Below, piece by piece: positions 23,607 to 32,987 of a DNA stretch of 64,000 nt (the first letter of the stretch is position 1; each line of letters begins with the position of its first letter). The position numbers and the translations under genes were made by a program. The stretch lies in the NCBI GenBank assembly GCA_947467605.1, contig CANIII010000010.1, positions 1 to 64,000 of the forward strand, given 5' to 3'. The notes beneath the pieces were generated by a model. The model did not search any database. It had not been told where the DNA came from and was given only the letters and a program-made list of their open reading frames with translations. This stretch comes from Acidobacteriota bacterium. Its GTDB lineage: Bacteria; Acidobacteriota; Vicinamibacteria; Vicinamibacterales; SCN-69-37.

Positions 23607-25018
23607 TTGTCATGAAATTCGGCGGCACGTCCGTGAAGGACCGCGCCGCCATCGAACGCCTCATCGCGATCGTGGGTCGCGCACCTCAACCGGTCGTCGT
23701 GGTCAGCGCGCTCTCCGGCGTCACCGACCGCCTGCTTGGCATCGCCGCCGAAGCCGCCGCCGGCGACATCGATGCGGCCCGTGGCAATGTGAAGGCGCTA
23801 CGCGAACGCCATCATACCGTGGCGTCAGTGATCACCGACGATGCGCTCCGCAAAACCGTGATCGCTGACCTCGACAAGGAATTCGACGAACTCGATCGCA
23901 TCGTCGGCGCCCTGGCCGTCCTCGGCGACGTTTCTCCGCGCTGGTTCGACACCATCGCTGCCACGGGTGAACTGGCGAGTAGCCGCATCGTCGCCGCCGC
24001 GCTCACAGCCCACGGCCACCCGGCCGCGTGGGTCGACTCGCGCACCGTCATCGTCACCACCGACGAATTCATGGCGGCGCCGCCGATCTTCGATCGCACG
24101 GACACCGCACTGCGCGCGGCCATCGAGCCGATCATCGCGAAGAAACGGATTCCCGTCCTTGGCGGGTTCGTCGGCGCCACCGAACGCGGTGTGACGACGA
24201 CGCTGGGGAGGGGCGGGTCGGATTACACAGGGGCGATTGTTGGCGCGGCGATCGGCGCGGATGAGATCCAGATCTGGACCGACGTGGACGGCATGCTCAC
24301 CGCCGACCCGCGCGTCGTGGATGCACCGCAGGTCGCGCCGCACTTGTCGTTCGCTGAGGCCTCAGAACTCGCGTACTTCGGCGCGAAGGTCTTGCATCCG
24401 GCGACGATTCAGCCGGCAGTGGCGCGTGATATTCCAGTCCGCATTCTGAACTCGCAGCGTCCGGCCAATGCCGGCACGCTGATTACGGCGAAGCGACCGA
24501 CGACCGACGGCGCAGTGACGGCGATTGCGTCGAAGACCGGGGTCACCGTCGTCAGCATCACGTCCACGCGCATGCTGATGACACACGGCTTTCTGCGCCG
24601 CCTCTTTGAAGTGTTCGAGCGCCACAAGACGGCCGTGGACGTCGTGACCACCTCAGAGGTCAGCGTATCGGTCACCATCGACGATCGTCGACGCCTGCCG
24701 GCCATCATCGAAGACCTGACGGAATTTGCGGAGGTCTCAACCGAAAATGACCTGGCGCTGATCTGCGCGGTTGGCGACGGCATCGCGGCGGATCGCACCT
24801 TCCCGGTGCGCCTGCTTAGCGCCATTGATGGCGTGCCGCTGCGGATGGTCTCTCAGGCGGCGTCGCGCCGCAACGTCACGATCGTGATCGCCGCGTCGGA
24901 TCTGCCGACCGCACTCAATCGCCTGCACGATCGATTCTTTGGCGAGGCCGCGGCTCCGCACGTGAGTTCTGACGCGCCCGCGTTCTACATCTCATCTTTG
25001 CAGCGGGGCAACGAATGA
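23603..25018 (+). CDS. lysC: Aspartate kinase, monofunctional
   Basis: From GTG 23603 the protein has 471 residues (MIVMKFGGTSVKDRA). It phosphorylates aspartate, the first step of the pathway. The amino acid kinase domain has KFGGTSV at the start and GRGGSDYTGAIVGAAI near residue 210. Two ACT domains occupy about residues 310-460 and would carry feedback inhibition, usually by lysine. It is not fused to homoserine dehydrogenase. The start overlaps asd and the stop overlaps dapB (ATGA). No odd features seen. Confidence 0.95.
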   Translation: MIVMKFGGTSVKDRAAIERLIAIVGRAPQPVVVVSALSGVTDRLLGIAAEAAAGDIDAARGNVKALRERHHTVASVITDDALRKTVIADLDKEFDELDRIVGALAVLGDVSPRWFDTIAATGELASSRIVAAALTAHGHPAAWVDSRTVIVTTDEFMAAPPIFDRTDTALRAAIEPIIAKKRIPVLGGFVGATERGVTTTLGRGGSDYTGAIVGAAIGADEIQIWTDVDGMLTADPRVVDAPQVAPHLSFAEASELAYFGAKVLHPATIQPAVARDIPVRILNSQRPANAGTLITAKRPTTDGAVTAIASKTGVTVVSITSTRMLMTHGFLRRLFEVFERHKTAVDVVTTSEVSVSVTIDDRRRLPAIIEDLTEFAEVSTENDLALICAVGDGIAADRTFPVRLLSAIDGVPLRMVSQAASRRNVTIVIAASDLPTALNRLHDRFFGEAAAPHVSSDAPAFYISSLQRGNE

Positions 25019-25686
25019 AGATCCTCCTCATTGGCCACGGTCGCATGGGCCGCCTGATCGAACAGCACGCCGGCGATCACGGCTGCACTATTGCCGGCAT
25101 CGTCGAACTTGGCGAGAAGACGATTGGCGCGACGGACTTTGACGTGGCGATCGACTTCTCGACGGCAGATGCGGTGTTGGAGAACGTCACCGCCGTTACG
25201 GCAACCAAGCGCAACATCGTGATCGGCACCACCGGCTGGCAGGCGCATGAGGCTGCGGTGAAGGCTGTTGCTACCGCCAGCGGCATCGGCGTCCTGGCGT
25301 CAGCGAACTTCTCGTTGGGGTTGAACGCATTCTTGCGCGTTGTGGAAATCGCGTCGCAACAGTTTGCTGCACATGCCGACTACGGCGCCTGGATCCATGA
25401 AACGCATCACATCAAGAAGCTCGATGCGCCGTCAGGCACGGCCAAGCTGCTGCAGTCGTCGATGACCGCTGCAGGATTTCCGCGGGCCATTGACGTGTCG
25501 TCCACCCGTGCCGGCGCGATTCCGGGCACGCACACGGTGGGTTTTGACGGCCCAGCTGACACAATTACATTGACGCACACGGTACGTGACCGCGCCGTCT
25601 TCGCACACGGCGCGCTCGAAGCCGCAAAGTGGCTCAACGGCCGCTCCGGTTGGTTTTCCATGCAGGATGTGTTGGCAAGAGATTGA
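25015..25686 (+). CDS. dapB: 4-hydroxy-tetrahydrodipicolinate reductase
   Basis: The 223-residue protein starts MKILLIGHGRMGRLIEQHA, with the glycine-rich nucleotide site. The catalytic segment is ETHHIKKLDAPSGTA near residue 130, with His-His and Lys. It reduces the DapA product using NAD(P)H. At 223 residues it is slightly shorter than the E. coli enzyme (about 270). The start overlaps lysC by 4 bases. A hairpin separates it from dapA, so dapA may be partly uncoupled. Confidence 0.95.
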   Translation: MKILLIGHGRMGRLIEQHAGDHGCTIAGIVELGEKTIGATDFDVAIDFSTADAVLENVTAVTATKRNIVIGTTGWQAHEAAVKAVATASGIGVLASANFSLGLNAFLRVVEIASQQFAAHADYGAWIHETHHIKKLDAPSGTAKLLQSSMTAAGFPRAIDVSSTRAGAIPGTHTVGFDGPADTITLTHTVRDRAVFAHGALEAAKWLNGRSGWFSMQDVLARD

Positions 25687-25691
25687 TGGAG

Positions 25692-25713
25692 CCCCGGGCC
25701 TTTAGGCCCGGGG
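25692..25713. repeat. Perfect GC hairpin between dapB and dapA
   Basis: Arms 25692-25701 and 25704-25713 (10 bases) pair perfectly around a two-base centre. There is no T run, so it looks like one of the local palindromic repeats rather than a terminator. The dapA ribosome site AGGAG follows at 25718. Confidence 0.75.
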
Positions 25714-25731
25714 ACACAGGAGAAGCACCAG

Positions 25732-26607
25732 ATGAGAACTTCGTGGACAGGCGTCGGCACCGCACTCGTAACTCCATTCAAATCCAACGGCGACGTGGAT
25801 GAAGTCGCGTTCCGCAAACTCGCGCGGCGACAGGTCGATGCGGGGATTCACTTCCTCGTGCCCTGCGGCACCACGGGCGAAACACCGACGCTGTCAGCGA
25901 CCGAGCGTCGTCGTCTTGTCGAGATCTCGATCGAAGAGGCCGGCACCAAGGCCCTCGTGCTCGCCGGCGCCGGTGGCTACAACACCGCGGAAGTCATTCA
26001 CGCGGTGGAGGCCTTCGAGAAGCTCGGCGCACACGGCATCCTCTCGGTGACGCCGTACTACAACCGTCCGACGCAGGAAGGTCTGTATCAGCACTACAAG
26101 GCAATCGCCGCAAGCACCGCGCTGCCGATCATTCTCTACAACGTGCCCGGCCGCACCGGCTGCAACATCGAGCCGGCCACGGTCATTCGCCTCGCCGCCG
26201 TCGACGGCATCGTCGGCGTGAAAGAAGCGTCCGGCAACATCTCGCAGATGGCAGAAATCATCCGCAACGTGCCGTCAGACTTCGTCGTGTTGTCGGGAGA
26301 CGACGCGATCACGTTGCCGATCATGTCGCTCGGTGGCCGTGGCATCGTGTCGGTCATCTCGAATGAGATGCCGGCCGAGATGGTGCAGATGGTCGAAGCC
26401 GTCGAACGCGGCGACTTCGCTGCCGCCCGCGTCATTCACAACCGCTTGCTGCCACTGATGCAAATCAACTTCGTCGAATCCAGCCCCGGCCCGGTCAAAT
26501 TTGCCATGGCGGAAATGGGATTGCTTGAGGCTAACTACCGCCTCCCGATGGTGTTGCCGAGCGAAGCGTCACAGACCAGGATCAAGAACGTGCTGAAGGG
26601 TTTGTGA
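25732..26607 (+). CDS. dapA: 4-hydroxy-tetrahydrodipicolinate synthase
   Basis: The 291-residue TIM-barrel enzyme condenses pyruvate with aspartate semialdehyde. Visible motifs are PCGTTGETPTL near residue 42, the tyrosine in VTPYYNRPTQEG near residue 105, and the Schiff-base lysine in GIVGVKEASGNIS near residue 163. Length is usual for the family. AGGAG lies nine bases before ATG. A hairpin sits in the 45-base gap after dapB. dapD begins one base after its stop. Confidence 0.96.
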   Translation: MRTSWTGVGTALVTPFKSNGDVDEVAFRKLARRQVDAGIHFLVPCGTTGETPTLSATERRRLVEISIEEAGTKALVLAGAGGYNTAEVIHAVEAFEKLGAHGILSVTPYYNRPTQEGLYQHYKAIAASTALPIILYNVPGRTGCNIEPATVIRLAAVDGIVGVKEASGNISQMAEIIRNVPSDFVVLSGDDAITLPIMSLGGRGIVSVISNEMPAEMVQMVEAVERGDFAAARVIHNRLLPLMQINFVESSPGPVKFAMAEMGLLEANYRLPMVLPSEASQTRIKNVLKGL

Positions 26608-26608
26608 G

Positions 26609-27451
26609 ATGAGTTTGCAGTCTGACATTGAGCAGTTGGCCGCGCAGGCCGAGTTGGCCGACAAGGTTGCGGCGCGTGAGGCGTTCTTTCAGTTGCGGAC
26701 CGCGTTGTCTAAGGGTGAAGCGCGCGCGGCCGAGCCGGACGCGTCGGCGCCGGGTGGATGGCGCGTCAACACGTGGGTCAAACAGGGCATTCTGCTCGGC
26801 TTCCGTTTCGGCGACAACGTGGACGTGTCGTCCGATCACGGCAAGTGGCCGTTCTACGACAAAGACACCATGCTGCTGAAGAAGCCGGGCCTCGAAGCCG
26901 GCGTGCGCATCGCACCCGGCGGTTCGTCGGTGCGTGAAGGTGCGTTTCTTGGTCGCGGCGTCATTTGCATGCCGCCGATGTACATCAACATCGGCGCGTA
27001 CGTGGGCGATGGATCTCTCGTCGATTCGCATGCGCTCGTTGGTTCCTGCGCCCAGGTGGGCAAGCGCGTGCACATTAGTGCCGCCGCGCAGATTGGCGGC
27101 GTCATTGAGCCGATTGGCGCCGTGCCGGTCATCATCGAAGACGATGTGCTGGTGGGGGGCAACACAGGGATCTACGAAGGCGCCATCATCAAGGAGCGCG
27201 CCGTGATCGCGGCGGGCACCGTACTCACGGGCTCCACGCCGGTGTACGACCTGGTGCATGGCCGCATCATCAAGCCGGAGCCGGGGCAGCCGCTCGTGAT
27301 TCCTGCTGGAGCGGTCGTGGTGCCTGGTGCGCGATCCGTCACGGTGGGTCAGGGCAAAGAGTGGGGGCTCTCGCTCGCGACGCCGGTGATCGTGAAGTAT
27401 CGCGACAGCCGCACCGACACGCGCACGGAGCTCGAGCAGTGGATTCGCTGA
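26609..27451 (+). CDS. dapD: Tetrahydrodipicolinate N-succinyltransferase (hexapeptide type)
   Basis: The 280-residue protein has an N-terminal helical region and then a left-handed beta-helix of hexapeptide repeats from about residue 105 to 230 (for example VREGAFLGRGVICMPP and AAQIGGVIEPIG). It also has the DapD-specific segment KWPFYDKDTMLLKKPG near residue 77. It acylates tetrahydrodipicolinate from succinyl-CoA, which places the operon in the acylated DAP route; N-acetyl use cannot be ruled out. It ends inside dapE, a 13-base overlap. Confidence 0.93.
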   Translation: MSLQSDIEQLAAQAELADKVAAREAFFQLRTALSKGEARAAEPDASAPGGWRVNTWVKQGILLGFRFGDNVDVSSDHGKWPFYDKDTMLLKKPGLEAGVRIAPGGSSVREGAFLGRGVICMPPMYINIGAYVGDGSLVDSHALVGSCAQVGKRVHISAAAQIGGVIEPIGAVPVIIEDDVLVGGNTGIYEGAIIKERAVIAAGTVLTGSTPVYDLVHGRIIKPEPGQPLVIPAGAVVVPGARSVTVGQGKEWGLSLATPVIVKYRDSRTDTRTELEQWIR

Positions 27452-28446
27452 ACCTCGTCGACTTCGCCCGCAAGCTGATCGACATCGATTCGACGACGGG
27501 CATTGAGGGGGAAGTGGGGAGTGTGCTCGCCGCCGACCTCAGGTCGCTGGGCTATACCGTCTCGTCACAGGCGCTGGCCGACGGACGGATGAATGTCACC
27601 GCGTGGGTCGATGATCCGGTGGTGATCTTCTCGACCCATTTTGATTGCGTGCCGCCGTTCTTTCCGAGTCGCGTTGAGAACGGTCGCCTGTACGGTCGCG
27701 GTTCGTCAGATGCGAAGGGCATTCTCGCCGCTCAACTCGTGGCCGCCGAGCGATTGCGTGCGCGCGGTGAACGTCGCGTCGGCTTGCTGTTTGTGGCCGG
27801 CGAAGAGCGCGGCAGTGACGGCGCGGTGGCTGCGAACACGATCGCGCCTGAATCGGCGCGGTTTCTGATCAACGGCGAGCCGACCGAGAATCGGCTCGGC
27901 GCCGCCACGCGTGGCGTCTATCGCGTGAAGCTGACGGCGCATGGCCGTGCGGCGCATTCCAGCCGTCCAGACCTCGGCGACTCGGCGATCGAGAAACTCC
28001 TCGACGTGCTGGTGTCACTGCGCTCCGCCGACTGGCCCGACGATCCGCTGCTCGGCCGCACGCACTACACCGTTGGCCTCATCAATGGCGGTGTTGCGCC
28101 GAATGTCATCCCGGCGCTGGCATCGGCCGAACTGCTCTTTCGGTCCGTCGGTCCGGAAGCGGACATCCATCGCGTCCTCGAATCCACGATTGCCGGCCGC
28201 GCCAGCATCCAGCACGTACTCACGGTGCCGCCCGTGCGCCTCAAGACCGTTCCTGGCTTCGAGACCGAGGTCTTCTGGTACACGACCGACATCCCCTTCC
28301 TTAACAACTGGGGCACCCCGCTGCTGATTGGCCCAGGCTCGGTCACCGAAGCTCACACGGCCGACGAAAGCGTGCCGGTCGCGGAACTCGAAGAGGCGGC
28401 CAACCTGTACGAGAGGCTGGCTGCGGAGCTTCTCTTGGTTTCGTAG
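27439..28446 (+). CDS. dapE: M20-family deacylase, probable succinyl-diaminopimelate desuccinylase
   Basis: I chose GTG 27439 because GGAG lies eight bases upstream and the protein then begins VDSLNLVDFARKLI; this gives 335 residues. Zinc ligands of the M20 family are visible: STHFD near residue 60, GRGSSDAKG near 90, GEERGSDG near 122 and the C-terminal histidine in VTEAHTADE. A dimerisation domain lies between. The operon context makes it DapE-like. Its stop TAG (28444-28446) is the first part of a palindromic repeat, so the last residues may come from that element. dapC, dapF and lysA are not in the window. Confidence 0.85.
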   Translation: MDSLNLVDFARKLIDIDSTTGIEGEVGSVLAADLRSLGYTVSSQALADGRMNVTAWVDDPVVIFSTHFDCVPPFFPSRVENGRLYGRGSSDAKGILAAQLVAAERLRARGERRVGLLFVAGEERGSDGAVAANTIAPESARFLINGEPTENRLGAATRGVYRVKLTAHGRAAHSSRPDLGDSAIEKLLDVLVSLRSADWPDDPLLGRTHYTVGLINGGVAPNVIPALASAELLFRSVGPEADIHRVLESTIAGRASIQHVLTVPPVRLKTVPGFETEVFWYTTDIPFLNNWGTPLLIGPGSVTEAHTADESVPVAELEEAANLYERLAAELLLVS

Positions 28447-28500
28447 CCGGCGGGCTTCAGCCCGCCGGACGTCCGCCGGGCTAAAAGCCCGGCGGCTACG
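28442..28500. repeat. Double palindromic (BIME-like) element after dapE
   Basis: Halves 28442-28469 and 28472-28500 are near-perfect reverse complements, and each folds as its own GC hairpin (centres TTCA and TAAAA). The C/G differences between halves are compensated within each half. The TAG stop of dapE is part of the left half. It matches the style of the element at 153-216, with a GTAGCCGG rather than GTAGGGCG edge. Confidence 0.85.
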
Positions 28501-28522
28501 TGTACATTGGCGGCGCTTCAGC

Positions 28523-28528
28523 TATCCT
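28523..28528 (+). promoter_or_regulatory. Candidate -10 element for a leaderless gene
   Basis: TATCCT lies eight bases before ATG 28537, with only pyrimidines in between and no Shine-Dalgarno site. Confidence 0.4.
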
Positions 28529-28536
28529 TACCCCCG

Positions 28537-29778
28537 ATGCACCCACCGTACTGGTCTCAGCGAACCGCCGAAAATCGTCGTCGCAACTACCCCAAGTACA
28601 AAGGCGATGGCACAGCCGACGTCGTCATCATCGGTGGCGGGCTGACCGGATGTGCCTCCGCTTACACGCTGTCGGCGGCCGGCTTGAAGGTGGTGTTGCT
28701 CGAGGCGGAGCGGCTCGCCTACGGCGAGACGGGATCGGGCCTCGGCATGATCGTGCCGGAACCCGACGCGGTGTTTCGTGCCGTCGAAGAACATCGCAGC
28801 CGGAAGGTGGCACGGCTCGCGTGGGAAGAGGCGCAACGATCGGCGATCGACTACGCGGCGGCGCTGAAGAAGCTCGGCATCAATTGCGATCTCAAGCCGA
28901 CGGCGACGCACCTCAACGCATTTGAATTCAGCCAGGCCGACACGCTCAAACGCGAGATGGCCGCGCGCAAGGCCGTGAAGCTCGATGGGGCGTGGGTGCC
29001 GCCGCTGTCTGCCAAACGCACGCTCTCGACCGAGTCGTTTGGTGCGATGCGCCTGCGCGGTGGTGCGGTGTACGACGCCGTGCGAGCCGCGCTGGGCTTC
29101 GCGGCACTGGCGGAGAAGAATGGCGCGGCCCTGTTCGAACACTCGCGCGTGAAGAAGACCACGTTCACGCGGAAGGATGCGACGGTGTTTCTCGAGGGCG
29201 GCGCGAAGATCAAGACGCGCGGCATCGTCGTGGCTACGGGCGAACCCGGCACGGTGTTTGGGCAGTTGCGACGTCACGTGCGCGTGCACGAAGGCCATGT
29301 GGTCGTCACGCAGCCGTTGAATGCCGAGATGCGCCGCGAAACGGGCGCGCGCGACTATGCGCTGATCGAGCGCGGCGAGGCGTCAAGCGAATCGCGTCGC
29401 GAGAACTCGCGCTGGCTGCGGTTTCTGGCAGAAGACCGCGTGCTGTTTGGTGGTGTCGAGACCAAGCCACTGGCCGATCGTCAGCGTGACAAGGTGCTGG
29501 TGCAGAGGGCGGGGCAGCTCATGTATGAGCTGTCGGTGCACTACCCCTCGATTTCAGGATTGAAGGCCGAGTGGGCCTGGGCGCTACCGGTGGTGTCGAC
29601 GCTGGACGGCCTCCCATGGGTGGGTGCGCATCGCAACTACCCCTTTCACTTTTTTGCACTCGCACTCGGCTGGCATGGCGATGCGATCTCGTGGTTCACG
29701 GCGCGTGCCGCCGCGCGACATTTCACCGGGGCTGCCCGGCCTGAAGATGAGGCGTACTCATTCTTGAGGGCGCTCTGA
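28537..29778 (+). CDS. FAD-dependent oxidoreductase of the DAO family
   Basis: The 413-residue protein from ATG 28537 has the FAD dinucleotide motif VVIIGGGLTGCASAYTLS near residues 28-45, followed by an acidic LLEAE. A second nucleotide-binding segment GIVVATGEPG lies near residue 240. The pattern fits glycine/D-amino-acid oxidase-like enzymes that oxidise amines or amino acids. The final part (LDGLPWVGAHRNYPF, GWHGDAIS) matches the family's C-terminal FAD contacts. No signal peptide is present. Substrate unknown; it stands alone between the lysine operon and the DUF1800/DUF1501 pair. Confidence 0.85.
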   Translation: MHPPYWSQRTAENRRRNYPKYKGDGTADVVIIGGGLTGCASAYTLSAAGLKVVLLEAERLAYGETGSGLGMIVPEPDAVFRAVEEHRSRKVARLAWEEAQRSAIDYAAALKKLGINCDLKPTATHLNAFEFSQADTLKREMAARKAVKLDGAWVPPLSAKRTLSTESFGAMRLRGGAVYDAVRAALGFAALAEKNGAALFEHSRVKKTTFTRKDATVFLEGGAKIKTRGIVVATGEPGTVFGQLRRHVRVHEGHVVVTQPLNAEMRRETGARDYALIERGEASSESRRENSRWLRFLAEDRVLFGGVETKPLADRQRDKVLVQRAGQLMYELSVHYPSISGLKAEWAWALPVVSTLDGLPWVGAHRNYPFHFFALALGWHGDAISWFTARAAARHFTGAARPEDEAYSFLRAL

Positions 29779-29859
29779 CGTAATTGATACTGGCTTTGAC
29801 GTAACACTCAGCCCGGGTACCGGTGTAACATACCGACACTCGATAGAGGTGGGAGCGCC

Positions 29860-31323
29860 ATGGCCAGAATTTCGCCACTGACAGAACATCTGTTACGACG
29901 CGTGGCCTTCAGCGGAACAGCTGAAGAGATCGCGAATTTTGCCGAGCTGGGCTATTCCGGCGCGGTTGATGCCCTGCTCAACTACGACGCGAACGCTGCG
30001 CTGGCGATCGACGACAAGATCCGCACGCCGGGGTATGTCGGCGTGGTCGCGACGCGCGAGTTCACACCGAACACGAACATCACCGACACGCGCCAGCGCT
30101 GGTTGTTCCGCATGGTGCATTCGCCGGCGCCGCTCCAGGAAAAGATGGCGCTGTTCTGGCACAACCATTTTGCGACCGGCTACAACAAGGTCGCGGGCGT
30201 CGTGGGCGCCACCGATGGCGCTCGTCTGATGGATGCGCGCCCTTCGCAGGATCCCGGCGGTCAGCTGGGACAAATCGAGATGTTCCGGCAGAAAGCCCTC
30301 GGTAGCTTTACGGATTTACTGACGGGCGTCGCCGAGCATCCCTCGATGTCGATCTGGCTCGATGGCCGGCAGAACACGCGCACGAGCCCGCAGGAAAATT
30401 TCGGCCGCGAGATCATGGAGCTCTTCACGTTCGGCGTGGCGAACTATGTCGAGGCCGATGTCTACGCGGCGGCGCGCGTCTTCACCGGCTGGAACTACCA
30501 GAGCATCGGCGATCGCGCGACCACCAACTACGCGTATTCGTTCATCTTCAACTCGGCACAGCACGAGACGACGGCCAAGACGTTCAGCTTTCCGATCTAT
30601 TCGAACGGCAGCAAGACGATCCCGGCGAGAGCCGCGACGGCCGGCATGCAGGACGGACTGGATTTGATCACCGCGCTCGCCACACATCCGGAAACGGCCA
30701 AGCGGCTCGCGCGCAAGCTGTGGTCGTTCTTTGTGAGCGAGACGAAGGAGCCGGACAACAGCTGGGTCGACAGCATTGCGGCGGTCTATCTTTCCAGCGG
30801 CACGCTGATCAAGCCGACGCTGAAGGCCGTCTTTATGTCGCCGCAGTTCCAGGACAGCGCCAACTACTTCACGCGCTACGCCTGGCCGGTCGAGTATGTG
30901 GTGCGTAGTCTCAAGCAAGTCGGCTATCTCGGCTTCTCGGTGAATGACGCGCTGACGCCACTCGTCAACATGGGCCAGACGCTCTATGAGCCGCCGGACG
31001 TATCGGGGTGGGACTTGGGCACCTGGTGGTTCTCGACCGGCGGGATGTTGTCGCGCATGAACTTCGCGGCGGCGCTCGCGAGCAATCAGAAGTTCTCGCT
31101 CCGCGATCTGTCGCGGCCCTACAAGGCCACACCCGAGTCGATGATTTCGAACTTCGCCCTGTCGCGGCTGACCACACGCACGCCGGATCAACCGGTGTAC
31201 GACGCACTCGTGAGTTATGTGCGCGCGGGTGGCACGTGGACCGGGTCCGATACGCAGCTGACCAACAAGGCCGGCGGCATCATCCATCTGCTGACCGGGT
31301 CGGCAGATTACCAGTTCGTCTGA
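29860..31323 (+). CDS. DUF1800 family protein
   Basis: The 487-residue protein begins MARISPLTEHLLRRVAFSGT, the usual DUF1800 opening, and contains LFWHNHFATGYNKV near residue 105, NFGREIMELFTFG near 175, ARVFTGWNYQ near 205 and WDLGTWWFSTGG near 385. Tryptophan content is high. The family's biochemical role is not known. It is almost always paired with a DUF1501 protein, encoded here after 7 bases. GGGAG precedes the start. No clear signal peptide is seen. Confidence 0.92.
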   Translation: MARISPLTEHLLRRVAFSGTAEEIANFAELGYSGAVDALLNYDANAALAIDDKIRTPGYVGVVATREFTPNTNITDTRQRWLFRMVHSPAPLQEKMALFWHNHFATGYNKVAGVVGATDGARLMDARPSQDPGGQLGQIEMFRQKALGSFTDLLTGVAEHPSMSIWLDGRQNTRTSPQENFGREIMELFTFGVANYVEADVYAAARVFTGWNYQSIGDRATTNYAYSFIFNSAQHETTAKTFSFPIYSNGSKTIPARAATAGMQDGLDLITALATHPETAKRLARKLWSFFVSETKEPDNSWVDSIAAVYLSSGTLIKPTLKAVFMSPQFQDSANYFTRYAWPVEYVVRSLKQVGYLGFSVNDALTPLVNMGQTLYEPPDVSGWDLGTWWFSTGGMLSRMNFAAALASNQKFSLRDLSRPYKATPESMISNFALSRLTTRTPDQPVYDALVSYVRAGGTWTGSDTQLTNKAGGIIHLLTGSADYQFV

Positions 31324-31330
31324 GGGCGCC

Positions 31331-32596
31331 ATGGCAACTACTCGCAGAGATTTCATCCGCGGCGGCGTGTCGGCGTTCACGCTCACCTTTGCCGCACCGG
31401 CATTCATCTCGGATCTGGCACGTGCGCAGGGCGCCAATCGGCGCAACCTGGTCATCCTGTATCTCAGCGGTGGCAACGACGCACTGAGCACCCTGATCCC
31501 GTACACGGACCCGTTCTACTTCAGCCGCCGACCCACGATCGCCGTACCGGCGGGCAGCGTGCTGCAGGTGGGCACGGACTCGTCGGGCAAGGCGCTCGGC
31601 CTGCATCCGCGTCTGACGGGCCTCAAACAGATCTGGGATCAGGGCCACCTCGCACTGATTCAGCGCACCGGCTACAACAACTCGAGCCGCTCGCACTTTC
31701 TCGGCAACGACATCTGGTCCACGGCCAACGTCAGCAACACCACGGGCTCGGGCTGGCTCGGGCGCTATCTCGATCAGTTGCCCACGCCCATCGATCCGCT
31801 CGCGGGTTGGTGCACGACCAGCCCCGTGCCGCACACGCTGATCGGCAACTTTGTGACGGCGCCCTCGATTCCCAGCCCCTCCGGCTACGCCTTCCAGAGC
31901 CCGAACAGCGGCACGGAAGCGACGTACTCGCGCACGGCGATGACGTCAATCGCGTCGCACCTTCCGGCCGATCGCCCGCAGGTCGCGTTCGTGTCGGGCA
32001 CGGCGCAGGCGGCCATGGCGACGCTCGACAAGGTCGGCTCAGTTGCGACCTACGGTGGCACGGTCACCTACGCGAACAACGGGTTGGCACAAGCCCTCAA
32101 GGCTGTGGCCGGCGCGATGGTCAAAGGCATCGGCACGAAAGTGTTCTGGGTGCAGACCGGTGGCTTCGACACGCACGCGAATCAGGGCGTGAACCAGACC
32201 GCCGGGACCTACGCCACCAATATGGCGACCATCGGTGATTCGGTGCTCGCGTTTCACAACGACCTGAAGAATCAGGGGCTGCTCAACGACACGTGCGTGC
32301 TGATGTTCTCTGAGTTTGGACGTCGCATCACCGAGAACGGCAGCAACGGCACCGACCACGGCGGCGCCGGCGTGATGTTTGCGATGGGCGGTCTGGTGAA
32401 GGGCGGCCTCTACGGCACCGCCGCGTCACTCAACCCGGACGCGTCCAACCCGACGCTCGAGAACAGCGGCGGTGACATCCGCTTCGAAAACGACTTCCGC
32501 TCAGTCTACGCGCGCGCCATCGATAACTGGCTCGGCGCGAATTCGGTGACGCTGCTCAACGGAGACTTTAAGAAGAGCTCGCTGTCGTATATATAG
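31331..32596 (+). CDS. Tat-exported DUF1501 family protein
   Basis: The 421-residue protein opens with a twin-arginine signal (TTRRDFIRGGVSAFTL), so it should cross the membrane folded. The mature part has the alkaline-phosphatase/sulfatase-like core of DUF1501: LVILYLSGGNDALSTLIPY near residue 40, HPRLTGLKQIW, VQTGGFDTHANQG near 275, MFSEFGRRITENGSNGTDHG near 320. Asp and His residues in these motifs could bind metals. Substrate unknown. It forms a pair with the DUF1800 gene upstream and probably shares its transcript. Confidence 0.92.
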   Translation: MATTRRDFIRGGVSAFTLTFAAPAFISDLARAQGANRRNLVILYLSGGNDALSTLIPYTDPFYFSRRPTIAVPAGSVLQVGTDSSGKALGLHPRLTGLKQIWDQGHLALIQRTGYNNSSRSHFLGNDIWSTANVSNTTGSGWLGRYLDQLPTPIDPLAGWCTTSPVPHTLIGNFVTAPSIPSPSGYAFQSPNSGTEATYSRTAMTSIASHLPADRPQVAFVSGTAQAAMATLDKVGSVATYGGTVTYANNGLAQALKAVAGAMVKGIGTKVFWVQTGGFDTHANQGVNQTAGTYATNMATIGDSVLAFHNDLKNQGLLNDTCVLMFSEFGRRITENGSNGTDHGGAGVMFAMGGLVKGGLYGTAASLNPDASNPTLENSGGDIRFENDFRSVYARAIDNWLGANSVTLLNGDFKKSSLSYI

Positions 32597-32607
32597 GCTC
32601 GTTCGTG

Positions 32608-32946
32608 ATGTACGAGCACCGTTCCAGACCCCTGCTCTCGACGGCGGCATTCCTTCGCCGCATGGCCGCGCACGTGGCCTGGGTCGTCCTGCTCATCGGC
32701 GGTTCGCTCGCCATCGGCATGGCCGGTTACATGAAGTTTGCCCACGAACGAGCCGTCGATGCGTTTGTGGACGCGTCGATGCTGCTTGGTGGCATGGGGC
32801 CCGTGGGCCCGCTTCCGAATGACGCCGCAAAGATCTTTGCCGGCTGTTACGCCCTCTACTGCGGCATCGTCTTCATTGCCTCCGCCGGTGTGCTGATCGC
32901 ACCGGTCGCCCACCGCATCCTGCACAAAGTACATCTCGGGAAATAA
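32608..32946 (+). CDS. Small two- or three-helix membrane protein
   Basis: ATG 32608 starts a 112-residue frame (MYEHRSRPLLSTAAFLRRM). Hydrophobic segments lie at about residues 22-42 (VAWVVLLIGGSLAIGMAGYM) and 75-100. The loop between is DAFVDASMLLGGMGPVGPLP. No family is recognised, though similar proteins sit in many proteobacterial and acidobacterial genomes as unnamed membrane proteins. It follows DUF1501 after 11 bases and ends at a perfect hairpin terminator. Confidence 0.72.
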   Translation: MYEHRSRPLLSTAAFLRRMAAHVAWVVLLIGGSLAIGMAGYMKFAHERAVDAFVDASMLLGGMGPVGPLPNDAAKIFAGCYALYCGIVFIASAGVLIAPVAHRILHKVHLGK

Positions 32947-32947
32947 A

Positions 32948-32973
32948 ACGGGCGTCGCTCACGCGACGCCCGT
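32948..32973. terminator. Bidirectional hairpin terminator
   Basis: An 11-base perfect stem (32948-32958 with 32963-32973) around TCAC sits between two convergent genes and is flanked by AAAA on the left, which would serve as a T run for the minus-strand receptor gene. Confidence 0.75.
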
Positions 32974-32987
32974 CTCCGTTGCTTGAG

